Source: Codonopsis lanceolata (lineage: Eukaryota; Streptophyta; Magnoliopsida; Asterales; Campanulaceae). From it: DNA of 64,000 nucleotides. Numbering within the stretch: position 1 is the stretch's first letter; each line of letters begins with the position of its first letter. Positions 1 through 11,339 of the stretch are shown in pieces. Location of the stretch: assembly GCA_013146195.2 (NCBI GenBank), contig CM028382.1:62661596-62725595 (forward strand), written 5' to 3'. The translations under genes and the position numbers were made by a program. The notes under the pieces were generated by a model, which was not told the DNA's origin, made no database searches, and saw nothing but the letters and a program-made list of their open reading frames with translations.

Positions 1-617
1 TATCAACCCCTTTATTATCTCACTTTGAACAAATGAATGTAATCACAAGTGATAAAGGCCTAGAGGTGCGGATAACTGCATGACCAATATGCATATGTCG
101 TACACTAGCTCACCATCATGATAAATTGAACCTATCGATGCACGAGAGTGATAAGTTATGATCAAGTTCATATATATGACATAAGTGATAGTTATGATAC
201 ATATGTTCTTGTGCCTAGGATATAGAATGGATGAATTATTTGGAGATGGAGACTGAACGGTAATTTGACAGGCTATATCTATCTTTCGTGAACGAACCCA
301 AGGTATTGAATGATACTTTATTTAAATGAACAATAGAGTAGATACAAGTGAATCCTAATTCCTAGTTGATTTACAAATAATTGATTTATCGCATATTTAT
401 ATACTTTGTTAGTTAGATTATTTTATTGCTTTCTAGTTAATTTAATTTATAAAAAACCAAAAAAACCCCATTAGTTATTAATTGCTTTATTTTATTAGAT
501 TAGTTAAATTTACTTTAGTCAAATCCAAATCTCTGTGGTTCGACCCTTGCTTTCCAAACTATTCTACAATAGTCTTGTCCACTTGCAAGAAAATAAATTT
601 AAAATAAGACACGATCA
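1..617 (+). repeat. 5' LTR of element A (3' portion only)
   Basis: Nearly colinear with 7099-7715 of the 3' LTR. It ends in ACACGATCA at 617, immediately before the primer-binding site. The 5' half with the expected TGATG start lies outside the window. Scattered substitutions and small indels separate the two LTRs, so the insertion is not very recent. Confidence 0.9.
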
Positions 618-643
618 AGTTTTTGACGCTGTTGCCGGGGATT
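618..643 (+). other. Primer-binding site of element A
   Basis: The sequence right after the LTR contains TTTGACGCTGTTGCCGGGGA. It differs slightly from the TTTGGCGCCGTTGCCGGGGA form common in plant Athila/Tat elements, which are thought to be primed by a tRNA-Asp type 3' end. Family assignment is from known elements; the match is seen directly. Confidence 0.8.
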
Positions 644-739
644 TGTTATTTTGATTTAGTTAATTTAGCTTTTCTTTTTATTATTTTCGTTTTCAAAAAA
701 AAAATAATTAAATCCGAAAATTATATATATATATATAAA

Positions 740-2103
740 ATGACGTACAACAATTATCATTGGGGTATGAAAAATTACGCACCTATGAGAGCCACAAATG
801 AATATGCCTACCAAAATGCTAGAATAAATCAACCATCTTTTCCTAATAGTTATGAAAGAGATTATCACAATCATTCATCTTGTCCCCCTATCATAATTAC
901 TATAATGAGCCACCTTATTATAATCCGTCCTTTTATAATGAACATCATCATTATTCGTCCTATTATAATGAGCCTCCTTCTTATTGTCATTAATCATCTT
1001 TCTCCTCACATAATTATTATAATGAACCACCTTCTTATTGTCATCAACCCTCTTTTTCTTCGCCCAGTGATCCCAGTGTGTCTGAAGATATTGCATCTAT
1101 AGAAGCTCTAATTAAAACTCGCAAAACCCAATATGCAATCCAGAAAGCTTCAATTGTTAATGAACCTTATTCTTATTCGTCTTACCTTAAAAAGCAAGAA
1201 CTAGAACAAAACTCTAAGTTTTTGGCAAAATTCGAAAAGGGGTTAAATGAGCTAAATAAACAATATCAAGTAAATGACCCAACACCTTTAGATGAAGAAG
1301 TTCCAAAGTTAGAAGGAGCAAGCAAATGTCAAGTTGCCCTTATGAAATATTTGCTAGAAGAGATAGAAAATATAAGGGAGAAACTTGCAGAATTTATAAA
1401 CGAAGAAGGAGAAGAGGTAAGTAATCATATTCAACCTTCTGATATGCCTTATAAAGTAGATAATTCTGATAAAGAAATTGCAAAAGATCAAAGTGAAAAT
1501 AATCAAGAAAAAGATGAAAAGGTAGAACAAGAAATGCGAGAGAAGGAGTTGATTCCTAAAGATGATGAGATACCCATGGAAGTCTCTAAGTGGGAATATA
1601 ATATAGAAAGGGATAAAGGAAAAACAAATATTGAGGAAAAAGAATTGGAAGTAATAGATGAGCCGATTGAAAAAGATGATGAGTTGATTATAGAATCCCA
1701 AGATTTTTCACAAATTGATGTACCACCTCATTGTTCTCAAGAAACCAAAGAAACTTCGGAGATTGAAATTAAAATTTATTCTCCAATTGATTATCCGCTA
1801 GACACTTATGTGGAGTTAGAGACGTCTTCTTCATATTTTCTTGAAGAGAATCAAGAACCTATTTTAAAGATGCATGAGCAATGTTGTGATGAAAAAGTAG
1901 TGGAAATTCCGGATAGGATTACATTGGAAAATTTAGGTGTGAAACTTCCCGTCTCCAAATCAATTAAATGGCCATCGTATAAAGAAAATTTCGCCAAGAA
2001 AGTGTTTGGTTTTAATGGACTAAAATTAAGACACTACATGAGTGGTGGATTTTATGGACCAAAAATGTGTGCATTCCTAAGTGATCCAGCGATGCCTTCT
2101 TAG
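740..2103 (+). pseudogene. Gag-tail-like ORF of element A, with one frameshift and one stop
   Basis: An ATG at 740 opens a Tyr/Asn/Pro-rich frame. At a run of five C (884-888) the frame breaks and continues one frame over with repeats of the type YYNEPP and NEPPSYC. A TAA at 991-993 interrupts that frame, then it is open to the stop at 2101-2103 (from 1078, 341 codons). Residues near 1310-1390 (EVPKLEGASKC, ALMKYLLEEIENI) match the end of element B gag (EVPKQEVASKG, ALMKYMLEEIENL). The rest is acidic, Lys/Glu-rich linker and ends in a Gly/Tyr/Pro-containing tail. The gag core and zinc knuckle are absent. It is probably the remnant protein of a non-autonomous Athila derivative; whether it ever acted as a protein is unknown. 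Confidence 0.7.
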
Positions 2104-2569
2104 TGAAAAGGAAGGATTTAAGTCAAGCCAACGACTATAACTTAGAACAATTTCTAACCCTTATCTCTTTGTATTTATGTTGTTGCTTTTTGAGTCACTC
2201 GTTAGAGTCTCCCTAAGTTTGTGTGTTTATAGGGGAGTGTTAATAGTGTCACCCTCACAAAAAGATTTTATTTTTATGCATTTATATGCACTAATTTTAT
2301 TTTTAGTTTTTGTAGATTTTTTTGTTTTAGTTTAAACAGGTTAAAGGCTGCTCAAAAAGATTTAATTTATGGATTCAACTGAAATTAATGGAGCAATTTA
2401 CAGCTAAAATCAAGAAATAGTAAAGCAGAGGGACCTAGTCGAAACTTACCTTGCGGCCGCATGACCAAAAAATCCTTGCAATCGCAAGGTAACCAGAAAG
2501 GTCGGCTGGAAGGGAGTACACAATTAAAAATAATAATAATAATAAAAGAAAAAGAAAACAAAAGGAAAG
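2104..2569 (+). other. Noncoding spacer of element A
   Basis: An AT-rich stretch after the ORF stop. Around 2449-2489 it holds a degenerate version of the CCTTGCG/CGCAAGG palindrome that recurs in element B, including a GCGGCCGC. I see no convincing gene. The short open frame at 2461-2784 is low complexity and I do not call it. Confidence 0.55.
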
Positions 2570-3557
2570 AAAAGGCGGCTGCTGCAGGGACGATTCTCAA
2601 ACAGTTCCGGCCTGTATCTCTGTCTTCTCCCCAATTCTCTCTCACCCATCTCTCTGCTCCCAGCCGTCACTCTCCAGACCCGGCGAATAGCCATGGTCAC
2701 TCACCATCTCCATCTCCCTCGCTCAAATCTTTCGGCCCCAGCCTAAAACCCCCCTTAGCAAATAAACCCGCACGCCCACCATAGCCACCCTCGTCATCCC
2801 TTCTCCCAAAAAGCCGCCTCTGATCTCCACCCACACCCAGCCCTGTCTTCAAACAACCTGCCTCCTTCTCTAAGCACCGATACCCCTCTGCTCCATCATC
2901 TCTCAAGCCCATCGTCATCCCCAGTTAACCCAACACTCCGGCCAGGTGAATCTCTATGCCCGGCTCCAATTCTGCCGACTCCCCCTATCAGTTCGCCCCT
3001 TCTTCTCCTATCTCCAACTCAAGCCGGCCTTCTTCATCGCTCGCTGTCAGCTTCCAGGCCCTCTCCATCCCGATTTCATCTCCGTCGCAATCACCCCTTC
3101 CCCCATGTCAGGCCGAATTATCACACCCAAGCGATCCTGCATCTTCATCTTCCTCCACCATAACTCTCTCACGCAGCCCAGCCGGGTCACCCATTGCCGA
3201 ACCCCTTAAATCAATCCCCCAGTCACGCCCCGAATCTCTCCAGCCTCGATTCCATCTCTATCTATCTCCAGCTACGGCTCTCTTCCAGCCGCTGTCTTCG
3301 CCGGCAAAGCTCCAGAAGTCCAATTTTTCAGTCCCTCGCCTAATCTCCTTCACCCAACAGTCGCCGTTCCTACTTTCGATTCCGGCCACCTCCAATCCAT
3401 TCCCACAATCACACCCAGCATCCAAGTCGTGGATTTCTGTTCTTCATTCTGCCCAGCAAACAGCCCCGGCTCTAATGCATCAATGCAACACATCAGCCAT
3501 CTGGACTATCGTCCAACCTCGTCAGTGCAAAGCACATCACATTTAATGGTTTGAATT
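2570..3557 (+). other. CT-rich, CpG-containing block of element A with a Pro/Ser-rich open frame
   Basis: The base composition changes abruptly from AT-rich to CT-rich. The block contains a 196-codon frame (2956-3546, starting MPGSNSADSPY) rich in Ser and Pro and without a recognisable domain. The inverted copy at 63116-64000 keeps the same frame. Over this frame I count seven base differences between copies, six amino-acid changing and one silent, so constraint on this protein is not supported. The region looks like a captured UTR-type or promoter-proximal sequence, but I recognise no source. A 61-codon frame just after it (3558-3743) has five amino-acid differences between copies and is probably not coding. 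Confidence 0.5.
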
Positions 3558-6509
3558 TTGGAATTCTCTTGCCCAATTTCAAGGAAGATTGCCTCAACTT
3601 CTTCTATTAACAGCTTAAAATGGTTTTGGAATTTTGCTGCAAATCTGCCCAATTTACTGGTGATTTTGTTAAAATTCAACTATGATGATATTATGGTGGA
3701 AAGTGTTGATTATGTATATTCTAAATATACTAATTTTGTGTAAGCTGAATTGTTACGGTTATTGGGTTTATTTCACGATTAATGTGGGAAATTGTTTTTA
3801 ACCAAAAACTTTTCAAAATATGATGGGAGGGTATATTTCTGTGATTAATTTACATATTTGTGTCGGGTCTGTATTGGTGGTGACCTAATAATCCATGTTG
3901 TCTGCAAGTTAGTGAACTTAATTTGGATCTTCTTTTGCTCCTGCCTCTTGTGAAATAGTGAACTGAATTGTGCTATAAAGTTCTGCTCATTTTGGATTTT
4001 TGAGATTAGCAAATTTCAGTTTCTTACAAAAAATTGGTGATTGATTTTGCGGGGATTGCATGTTAATTGTTTTGATTCTTGCAAATGACAGTTGGGGCAG
4101 CTTGTTTGCTTAAGTTATGGGGATAGTTGGGTTTAATTTATGATGAGTGGGGATGTGATGATTTTATTTGTTCTATAATTACTAAAATTTTATCATGCCT
4201 TTTTAATACCCAATTGGTTAAAACCACTGTCAGTTCAAGTGTGATTTTTCAAAATTTTGCTAGTTAATTACCTAGGTTTGAGAAGATTATTATTGTTTTA
4301 TTCTGCTGGAAATATGTTATTAAGTATATTTTGGTTATACTTAAGTTAAATGGTGAAATTATATTTGACTAAAAATATTATATCTATTGGGAGGATTGTT
4401 GGTTATTCATTTGGAGTGGCAACAATGAGACATTTTGATTTAAATTGGGAAGAATGGGAGTTGATAAATTATGATTTTGTGGGAATAATGAATAGTTGGT
4501 AATTAACTTGATAACTCTTTGAGAGTGCAAACATGTGATTCTATTAAATTTTTACACGTTTTGCCATGCCTGATTAGTTTCCGATTGAATGACATTTTCT
4601 TTACCTCGTCTTTATATTGCACTCACATTGAGGCCAATGCGAATTTTAAGTTTGAGGGTGTGAATTGCCTTTTGCCTAATTGATGATATTTTTTTTGAGA
4701 GCTTTTGTTACCTGTTTTTAGTTAATTTAGTTTTTATTTTATTTTAGTTAGCTTTAGTAGTTAATTTATTTTAGTATTTAAAAAAACAAAAAAAAAATTT
4801 TTTTTGAAAATTTTGAAAATTTTTCGAGTCTTTAATTTTGGTGTGGTTACTTCCGCCAATGATAACCTGTTTGTTAATAGCGATGCATATATACTTGTCT
4901 ACGAGCCTTAGCTTGGTCAAGTTGATGGAACTTTATATCTCCAAAATTATTGAGCACAAAAATACCATGACTTGATTTATTAAAGAATTTGGGTATTTTT
5001 ATTGAGTTTATAGTGCACATTTCATTCCCTTGGACCTTACTATTTTTGTGGTCACGAACATTTTAAACAACCATCATTACATGATTGTTGCATTATATTT
5101 GCGACTTAGGGTTAATTGCATACTAAGTTAGATTTGTTAGACTTCTTTTGCTAATATATCTCAAAGCACACTTTCGAACCGTGATTGCATTTAAGTCTTG
5201 ATTTTCCCTACCTCTTTTCTAGCGAATGCTTATGTGAAATACTTGTGGAGCACGTTTTTAAAACTCTGAGTTAAGGGAATGATTTGAAACTTTGTTGAAT
5301 TTCTGTGAAAACGAAGCATGAGCATTGTGGCAGTTAGGATATAATTTAGGTCATCTTTGGATCGTTTGTGCCTTTTTATCTCACCATCCCTATTTTATAT
5401 TAATCTCTAGTGTCCCCTTTGAGCTTTATTATAAAGAATGGCGTGTGCTAAGCACACATCAACCCACATTCGACATTGTTTCTATTACCCACATTAACTT
5501 AACCCTAAAGCTTATACACTTTTGCCTACCCTTTGAGAGAGTAGGATTGGGTTGAGAATGTTGTCTACATGGTGATTGATGCAGTTCAAAAATAGCACCA
5601 ATGAGTTCGTGTATTGAGAAAAAATAATAATATAACAAAAAAAATGTATATATGAAAAAGAAAAAAAAAAGAATGAAAAGGGTGCGAAAATACAAAATTG
5701 CACATGCCCTTCAAAAGAAAAAAAATTAGAAAAAAAAAAAGAAAGAAAGCAAAGAAAATGATCATTGGGAAGAAAATGTCTATGATGGTTTGATACCTTC
5801 ATCAACCCTAAAGTCCAAGTTTGGGGGTTGTTGAAAGAAAGTGAGTGATTTATATGGGAAAAGGGAAATATTCTTACTTTGAAATTTCTTATCCCTTTTA
5901 TTGTTATCCCTTACCTTGGCCTTACATTACAAGCTTAATAAAGTCATATTGATTTAGTTGTCACATTTGTTTGTGTTAGTTGACATGGTTTGGAAGCATA
6001 GTTGATTTGACCCTTGTTTTGAATTATATACACATCTTGATATAGCTCACACTATTTGCATAATCTTAGCTATTATAAGTAATTGGAACATGAGAGTATT
6101 GTATTTCATACATAGTTAGTGCATGGGATGGATGTATAAGCACTTGAATTCTATCAAGATCTCTCTTCGTGTTGTTAACCGGGTATTGATGGTATGTACA
6201 TGTTTTGTGATGCACACGTTTTTATTGAAATATTTTGGGAATAAATGTTGTGCTTAACTTGATAAAACTTTCTAAGTTTGGAGATAGTCAATTAATGGTT
6301 TTCACACACACACATGGAGATGTACAAGTGATATTGATGATGATTGAGTGAAAGCTTAGACTTGTGGCTATGTGTTGTTATTTATCATTCCTTGAGGCAT
6401 TATGTGGTACCATGCCGAAGCTTTGACTTGTGAAAGAAAAATATATATTTTATTTGCTTTAATTTAGTTTAGTATAGTTTAGTTTTCTTATTTTACTCGA
6501 GGACGAGCA
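3558..6509 (+). other. Long AT-rich 3' noncoding region of element A
   Basis: No protein is recognised over about 3 kb. The region has a CTCAAATTTG-like landscape typical of Athila 3' DNA, with a polypurine-like AAGTTTGGGGG tract at about 5817-5827 and another G-rich tract near 4650. An A/G-rich stretch lies at 5630-5760. Bases 5080-5420 are homologous to element B at 57975-58316, and the whole stretch is mirrored in element C. Small open frames here (for example 5325-5555) are not supported by any family resemblance. Confidence 0.65.
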
Positions 6510-6531
6510 AAAGTTTAAGTTTGGGGGTATT
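6510..6531 (+). other. Polypurine tract of element A
   Basis: The sequence AAGTTTAAGTTTGGGGGTAT lies directly before the TGATGACTG that begins the 3' LTR. The position and purine content fit the plus-strand primer of LTR retrotransposons. Confidence 0.75.
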
Positions 6532-7715
6532 TGATGACTGTATTTTATACGCAGTTATTGATTATTATTCTAGCTTAAATTATGCTATTTCTCGAGGTTT
6601 TTGTTGTCTAATATATGTTTTAGTGTTATTTTATAGTTTCAGGGACTTTTGGAATAATTGTGCAAAATATAGGCACTTTATGCTGAATTGAAGAACTTCA
6701 GGGACCAAAGTGTAAAAGCTGGAAACTTGAAGGCAAAAGCTGAAAATCAGATTTTTCCTACACCAATTCAGCCGCCCACTTTGAGATATTTAATTGCATT
6801 GGGAAACGTACAAGTCCTATTTTAATTCTTTTTAGTGTTGTAATTATATTGTATCTCCTTTTCCTTCTTGTTGTAGGATTAATTAGGGATAAATAGATCC
6901 CTTTAGTTAGGAAAAAATGAGATAAATTATGTATTATTTTTCTTTGTCTATGAAGAAAGATTTTCCAAGAATGGTTCAAGATTTTGTATTTTCAATTATG
7001 GAGAATTAACTCCATAATCTAGGAATTTGAGGTAACTTGTATCGAATCTATTGTTTTATATTATATTTTTATTCATTCAATTCTTGTTGATCATGGTGTT
7101 TATCAACCCCTTTATTATCTCGCTTTGAACAAATGAATGTAATCGCAAGTGATAAAGGCCTAGAGGTGCGGATAACTGCATGACCAATATGCATGTCGTA
7201 TACTGGTTCACCATCATGATAAATTGAACCTATCGATGCACGAGAGTGATAAGTTAGGGTCAGGTTCATATATATGACCTAAATGATAGTTAGGATCCAT
7301 ATGTTCTTGTGCCTAGGATATAGAATGGATGAATTATTTGGAGATGGAGACTGAACGGTAATTTGACAGACTATATCTATCTTTCGTGAATGAACCCAAG
7401 GTATTGAATGATACTTTATTTAAATGAACAATAGAGTAGATACAAGTGAATCCTAATTCTTAGGTGATTTACAAATCTTTGATTTATCTCATATTTATAT
7501 GCTTTGTTAGTTAAATTATTTTATTGCTTTCTAGTTAATTTAATTTATAAAAAACCAAAAAAACCCCATTAGTTATTAATTGCTTTATTTTATTAGATTA
7601 GTTAAATTTACTTTAGTTAAATCCAAATCTCTGTGGTTCGACACTTGCTTCCCAAAATATTCTACAATAGTCTTGTCCACTTGCAAGGAAATAAATTTAA
7701 AATAAGACACGATCA
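6532..7715 (+). repeat. 3' LTR of element A (1184 bp, complete)
   Basis: It begins TGATGACTG after the polypurine tract and ends CACGATCA. The end is fixed by the identical boundary at 617 in the 5' LTR and at 59030 in the inverted copy. The sequence just outside (CACATCAAAAC) is the open frame of the target retroelement. Confidence 0.9.
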
Positions 7716-8294
7716 CACATCAAAACTGACCTCTTTCATGTTGTGATGCATAAGGTTTGTTGTGCCAACTGGGCTCCCACCTCAAATTCCAATTTAGTCA
7801 TAGAGGAGCATGCCAAAATTCTGTACCAAATAATTCTTGGATTGCCCTTCAATTTCGGGGATTTGGTGTTTAGGAAAGTTGCCTCTCTTGCAGAAACAGA
7901 AGGTGATAAGAGAGCCATTCCTTTTCCTTCTCTGATTTATAGTATGCTAGTAACACAAGGAATTGCACCAAAGGAATCTGAGAGGTTAACTCATTTTCTA
8001 GACCCTCTTCCTATTTCCTTAAAACTATTGAAAGGTGACAGAATCCTGAACCTACCCCTTATTTATCCATACCCATCCACTTCATAGACTGCCCCTGTTC
8101 CTCCTCCAGTCACACAACATGTTGTTTCTGTCTCTGTAGAAGAAATGACCAATGCAGCTGGCAATGAAGCTGCACCTGCAAGTACATCAGTCATTTCTCC
8201 TTTAACTGCTGGCACCACAGCTCCCATGGCTTTGTCCTTTATCACAGATCAGCTTGTGCAAATCAAGACTCAGATTGCCTACCTTCAGAATTAG
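7716..8294 (+). pseudogene. C-terminal part of a 'putative plant transposon protein' ORF, interrupted by element A
   Basis: The reading frame is open from the very edge of the LTR (HIKTDLFHVV) through CANWAPTSN, FNFGDLVF and FPSLIYSMLV, which is the pattern of the plant transposon protein domain found in many uncharacterised retroelements. An in-frame TAG at 8085-8087 breaks it; the same frame then continues through a Pro/Thr/Ala-rich linker to a short terminal segment (LVQIKTQIAYLQN) ending at 8294. The N-terminus would lie left of element A, outside the window. A diverged copy lies inverted at 58417-59029 with the same junction. The biochemical role of this domain is not known to me. Confidence 0.7.
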
Positions 8295-8729
8295 AAGCAC
8301 AATACTCTGCATGGCTTGATCTTTATTCAACTCCCTCTACCTCTTCTGGCCAAATAGGGGGAGAGATAAGTGTTGAAGCTACTGTTGTTGTTGCTCAAGG
8401 GACTGAAGATGTTGCTATTGAAGGGTCTGAAGATGTTGATGCTGTTGAAGAAGAAAAAACAAAATTTGGTTGATTTTGTTTGGTTCATTATGTGGTTGTT
8501 TTGATAGTCTCAAACTCTTCTGTTTTTGTAACTTTGTGTTGCTTTGATATTCTGTGATTGCATGGGATGTTTGGACATTTGATATCTTGTTGAATAATGC
8601 TTTACATTTTGATGAATTGATTGCATAATTCATAGGGAGACATACTAACTACAGGATTGGAAAAACTGATTTGCGTTGAAAAACACTTGTCATTTACTTT
8701 GATCAGAAAGGCTCAACAAAGGGGGAGAT
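8295..8729 (+). other. 3' noncoding part of the target retroelement with copia-type polypurine tract
   Basis: AT-rich DNA without a convincing ORF. At 8721-8730 AGGGGGAGATT directly precedes a TGTAAG start of an LTR; this tract is typical of Sirevirus-like copia elements, so the target element may be copia-related. Short GTTGAAG repeats occur at 8372-8450. Confidence 0.55.
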
Positions 8730-9577
8730 TGTAAGGGCAAAATAGACATGTCCTATTTTTGGTCTTGTTTTAACCTTTCTTGGTCCCAAATTTTTGGTAA
8801 GAAATTACCATATTTAATCATTTCCTAAATAATCTCCAAGAGTCCATATTTTTTGTAAAAAAATCTATGTAATAAAGGTGGTTTAATTGATTATGGAAAC
8901 TAACTCCTTTATTTCCTAATCCTTTAGATACTTGGAGTCTTTTGTTTCCTAATTATTTTGTAGGTCTCCACTAACATATAAATATGGACTATGGCGTATA
9001 GAAGAGGACACAGAGAGCAGAATACATACTGTGAGACAGAGCAGATTGCATATAGAGAATATACAATTCAGATTGTGAGAAAAACAGAAAGCATCACTGC
9101 TGTTCGAAAACTAGATGAAGCTCCAGGTGTAGCTTCATCGTGAACTACATTGATGTTGTTGCTGTTTGCATTCCTAGTTTCTAGGAAGTTTGTTTTTTAA
9201 TCCCACGTTTTCTCTACCATGTTTTTGTGGGTTTTCCTCTCCAAGACTTGTTATCATGTGAGAGCTTTGGTATTTTTGTGATTTCACAATTTGTTTTGTT
9301 AAACACTTAATTCATTTTAGTGAAATCCTATTGGCCATAAGACTGGATCGCATTGCTGCAGATTATTTGATAAACTTCTGTGCCTATAATTGCCTTAATT
9401 GTTATATACACGTTTGAGGTGAACTTGATTAGATGATTCCATCTGAGTTTTGAAGTTTTCTCTCAAGTTTCAATCGCCAACCCTTCTCTCTTTGTTCCAA
9501 ACCCTTAGTCGCTCATGAGTCGGGGGAGTTATTCAAGGCTCGGTCAATCATCCTCACAGACGCACGCTTTCTACTTT
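8730..9577 (+). repeat. LTR of the target retroelement (right boundary uncertain)
   Basis: It starts TGTAAGGGCAAAATAG right after the polypurine tract. It contains a TATA-like ATATAAATATGG (about 8978) followed by A/G-rich leader-type sequence, which suits an LTR promoter. The right end is not marked by a clean CA plus target duplication, and Helitron-type sequence follows from about 9578. No second LTR is visible in the window. Confidence 0.5.
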
Positions 9578-10162
9578 GATTTCATTTCTGATATACTAGA
9601 TTGTGTGCCCATGCCTATGGCACGGCGTAAGTACGAGAGCAAATTATTGGAGGTTCATGTTTAACCTATCCTAAATGAAATCCACGAAAAGTATTAAGAA
9701 ATATGAGTGGGGGAGTGGAGAGAGAGATGTGTAGTTGCACAACTGCATTCGCACGTGTGAAGGTAGGTTTTAATCGTGACCGTAAAATTTCGGTAAAAAA
9801 AATAAATCTCAACCTTTAGATAACTTTAGTCAATTGCACATGTGTGAGTATGAGCTCTATTGTATTATAGATTTCATTTATGATATATTAGATTGTGTGC
9901 TCGTGCCTATGGCACGACGTTAGTACGGGAGCAAATTATTGGAGGTTTGTGTTTAACGTATCCTAAATGAAATATAAGAAAAGTATTGAGAAATATGAGT
10001 GGGGGAGTGGAGAGAGAGAGAGAGATGGGTAGTTGTACAACCGCCCATGTGAAGGTAGGTTTTAATTGTGACCGTAAGATTTCGATAAAAAAATAAATCT
10101 CAACCTTTAGATAGCTTTAGTCAATTGCACATGTGTGAGTATGAACTCTATTGTATTATAGA
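9578..10162. repeat. Two tandem 292-bp units, each carrying a Helitron-type terminus
   Basis: The sequence from GATTTCATTTCTGATATAC (9578) is repeated from GATTTCATTTATGATATAT (9870) over about 292 bp, differing at scattered positions. Each unit contains, near its start, CTAG or TTAG followed by a GC palindrome (GTGCCCATGCCTATGGCAC in the first). Read on the minus strand this is hairpin plus CTAG/CTAA plus T, the layout of a Helitron 3' end. A short GA repeat sits at about 10009-10026. Confidence 0.6.
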
Positions 10163-10181
10163 TTGGTATATGTATATATAT

Positions 10182-10212
<31 letters not shown>

Positions 10213-11339
10213 CATACATATATATATACATATATATATAATGACATAAGCACACAACTCTCCTATTTATAGCAGTTTCCCGTCTAAATTTATTTTCTAA
10301 AAATGGTTTTGTAATCAACAACATTTACTTAACATATTTAATGTTTTATATAAGTAAATACATAAATTCCTAATTTATTATTAGTCAAAGCTTTTTGCAT
10401 TCTCACCACTTTTTGTATTATGTCCCTTCAAATTTCCGTCCATGTTTATATATTTACTTATTAGTGAACCTTCGAAAGTAGTCTCTAAAATTTTGAAAGA
10501 TATATCTAATTTAATTCATTAGACATTTTCATAGTACTTCTTTTACCGAAAATACTATGACCTTTGTACCATTGAAAAGTCTACAATCTTTATAACATTT
10601 CAAGATAAAATTAAATTGACTAAAGATAAGCGGGAGGAGGTAAACCTTTTACATTGCAATGAATCGATAAGAGTTCATTGCATAGTAGTGTCTTTTAGGG
10701 TTTTTTAATGGACTTGATTTTTTTTATTTGAGTTAAATTTTGGTCAGTCCACTAAGCACAATTTTAAAGTGTTATAATTCCTTATATTTATTTAATTAAA
10801 AAACAATACTTTTGAGGCTAAATACTATAATACTCTAAATAAATCAAACACGCATCCAAAAAAGACACGTCATGCATTACAATAAAAAATCATGCATCGC
10901 AATGCACAAATACTATGCAATGACAATTAACAAAAGTCAAAATCAATCACTAACGCATGTAGGATTGTATATCGCAGTTTCAAAGGTAGCAAACCGTTCA
11001 GATCAATACTGATATGCGAAAAATCAACCAATAAACAAAAAAATGTTATGTATTAGAAAAAAAATTCAAAATTTATAATGTTTTTGTTTAAATACTATAC
11101 TCTAATATTACAGATAGCTTTGTCGATTTATAATTGTTTGTGTCTTGTATATGTTTCGTGTATAAGGACGTGTCTCTTGATTTGACCTTTTTTTCTATTT
11201 AATGTACCTTTTTTTTATATAAAAAAAGTAGTTTTTTATTATTTACTCTTTTGATTTTGTTTTTGCTATTTATTTGCTTATGTATAGTTTAGTTGAAAAA
11301 ATATATGACGTGCGTTTAATGCACGAGTGCAAAAACTAG
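9596..11339. mobile_element. Helitron-like non-autonomous DNA with opposed 3' termini
   Basis: The right edge reads CGTGC-GTTTAAT-GCACG followed by AGTGCAAAAACTAG and a T, which is a standard plant Helitron 3' end on the plus strand (hairpin 11309-11325, CTAG ending at 11339). The left edge carries one or two minus-strand 3' ends (9596 and 9888). The interior (10247-11308) is AT-rich noncoding DNA in which I see no Rep/helicase gene, so the unit is non-autonomous. The 5' TC ends are not resolved. It may be two overlapping or adjacent Helitrons rather than one. Confidence 0.5.
10163..10246. repeat. TA/TACA microsatellite
   Basis: Alternating TATATA with interspersed TACATACA over about 80 bp, directly after the second 292-bp unit. 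Confidence 0.85.

Larger units (their letters stand above)
1..7715 (+). mobile_element. Athila-like Ty3/gypsy retrotransposon A, non-autonomous, 5' end outside window
   Basis: Bases 1-617 are repeated with small differences at about 7099-7715, which gives two direct LTRs around a 5.9-kb interior. A primer-binding site follows the left LTR and a polypurine tract precedes the right one. The interior keeps only a gag-tail-like ORF (740-2103) related to the gag C-terminus of element B (50820-50930). No protease, RT, RNase H or integrase can be read, so mobility would depend on proteins supplied by relatives. The 3' noncoding DNA also matches element B (compare 5080-5250 with 57975-58135). A second copy of this element lies inverted at 59030-64000. 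The lineage is inferred from the primer site and from the relation to B. Confidence 0.88.

Noticed and set aside
2697..2918. Minus-strand open frame rich in Gly and Asp opposite the CT-rich block
   Set aside because: It arises from skewed base composition, has no known domain, and lies opposite a region whose copies show no coding constraint.
5459..5805. Phe/Ser-rich minus-strand frames that could be read as membrane proteins
   Set aside because: They come from an A/G-rich low-complexity stretch in noncoding Athila DNA, with a decayed counterpart in element C.
10163..10246. Replication origin or matrix-attachment signal
   Set aside because: A TA microsatellite alone does not support such a function.
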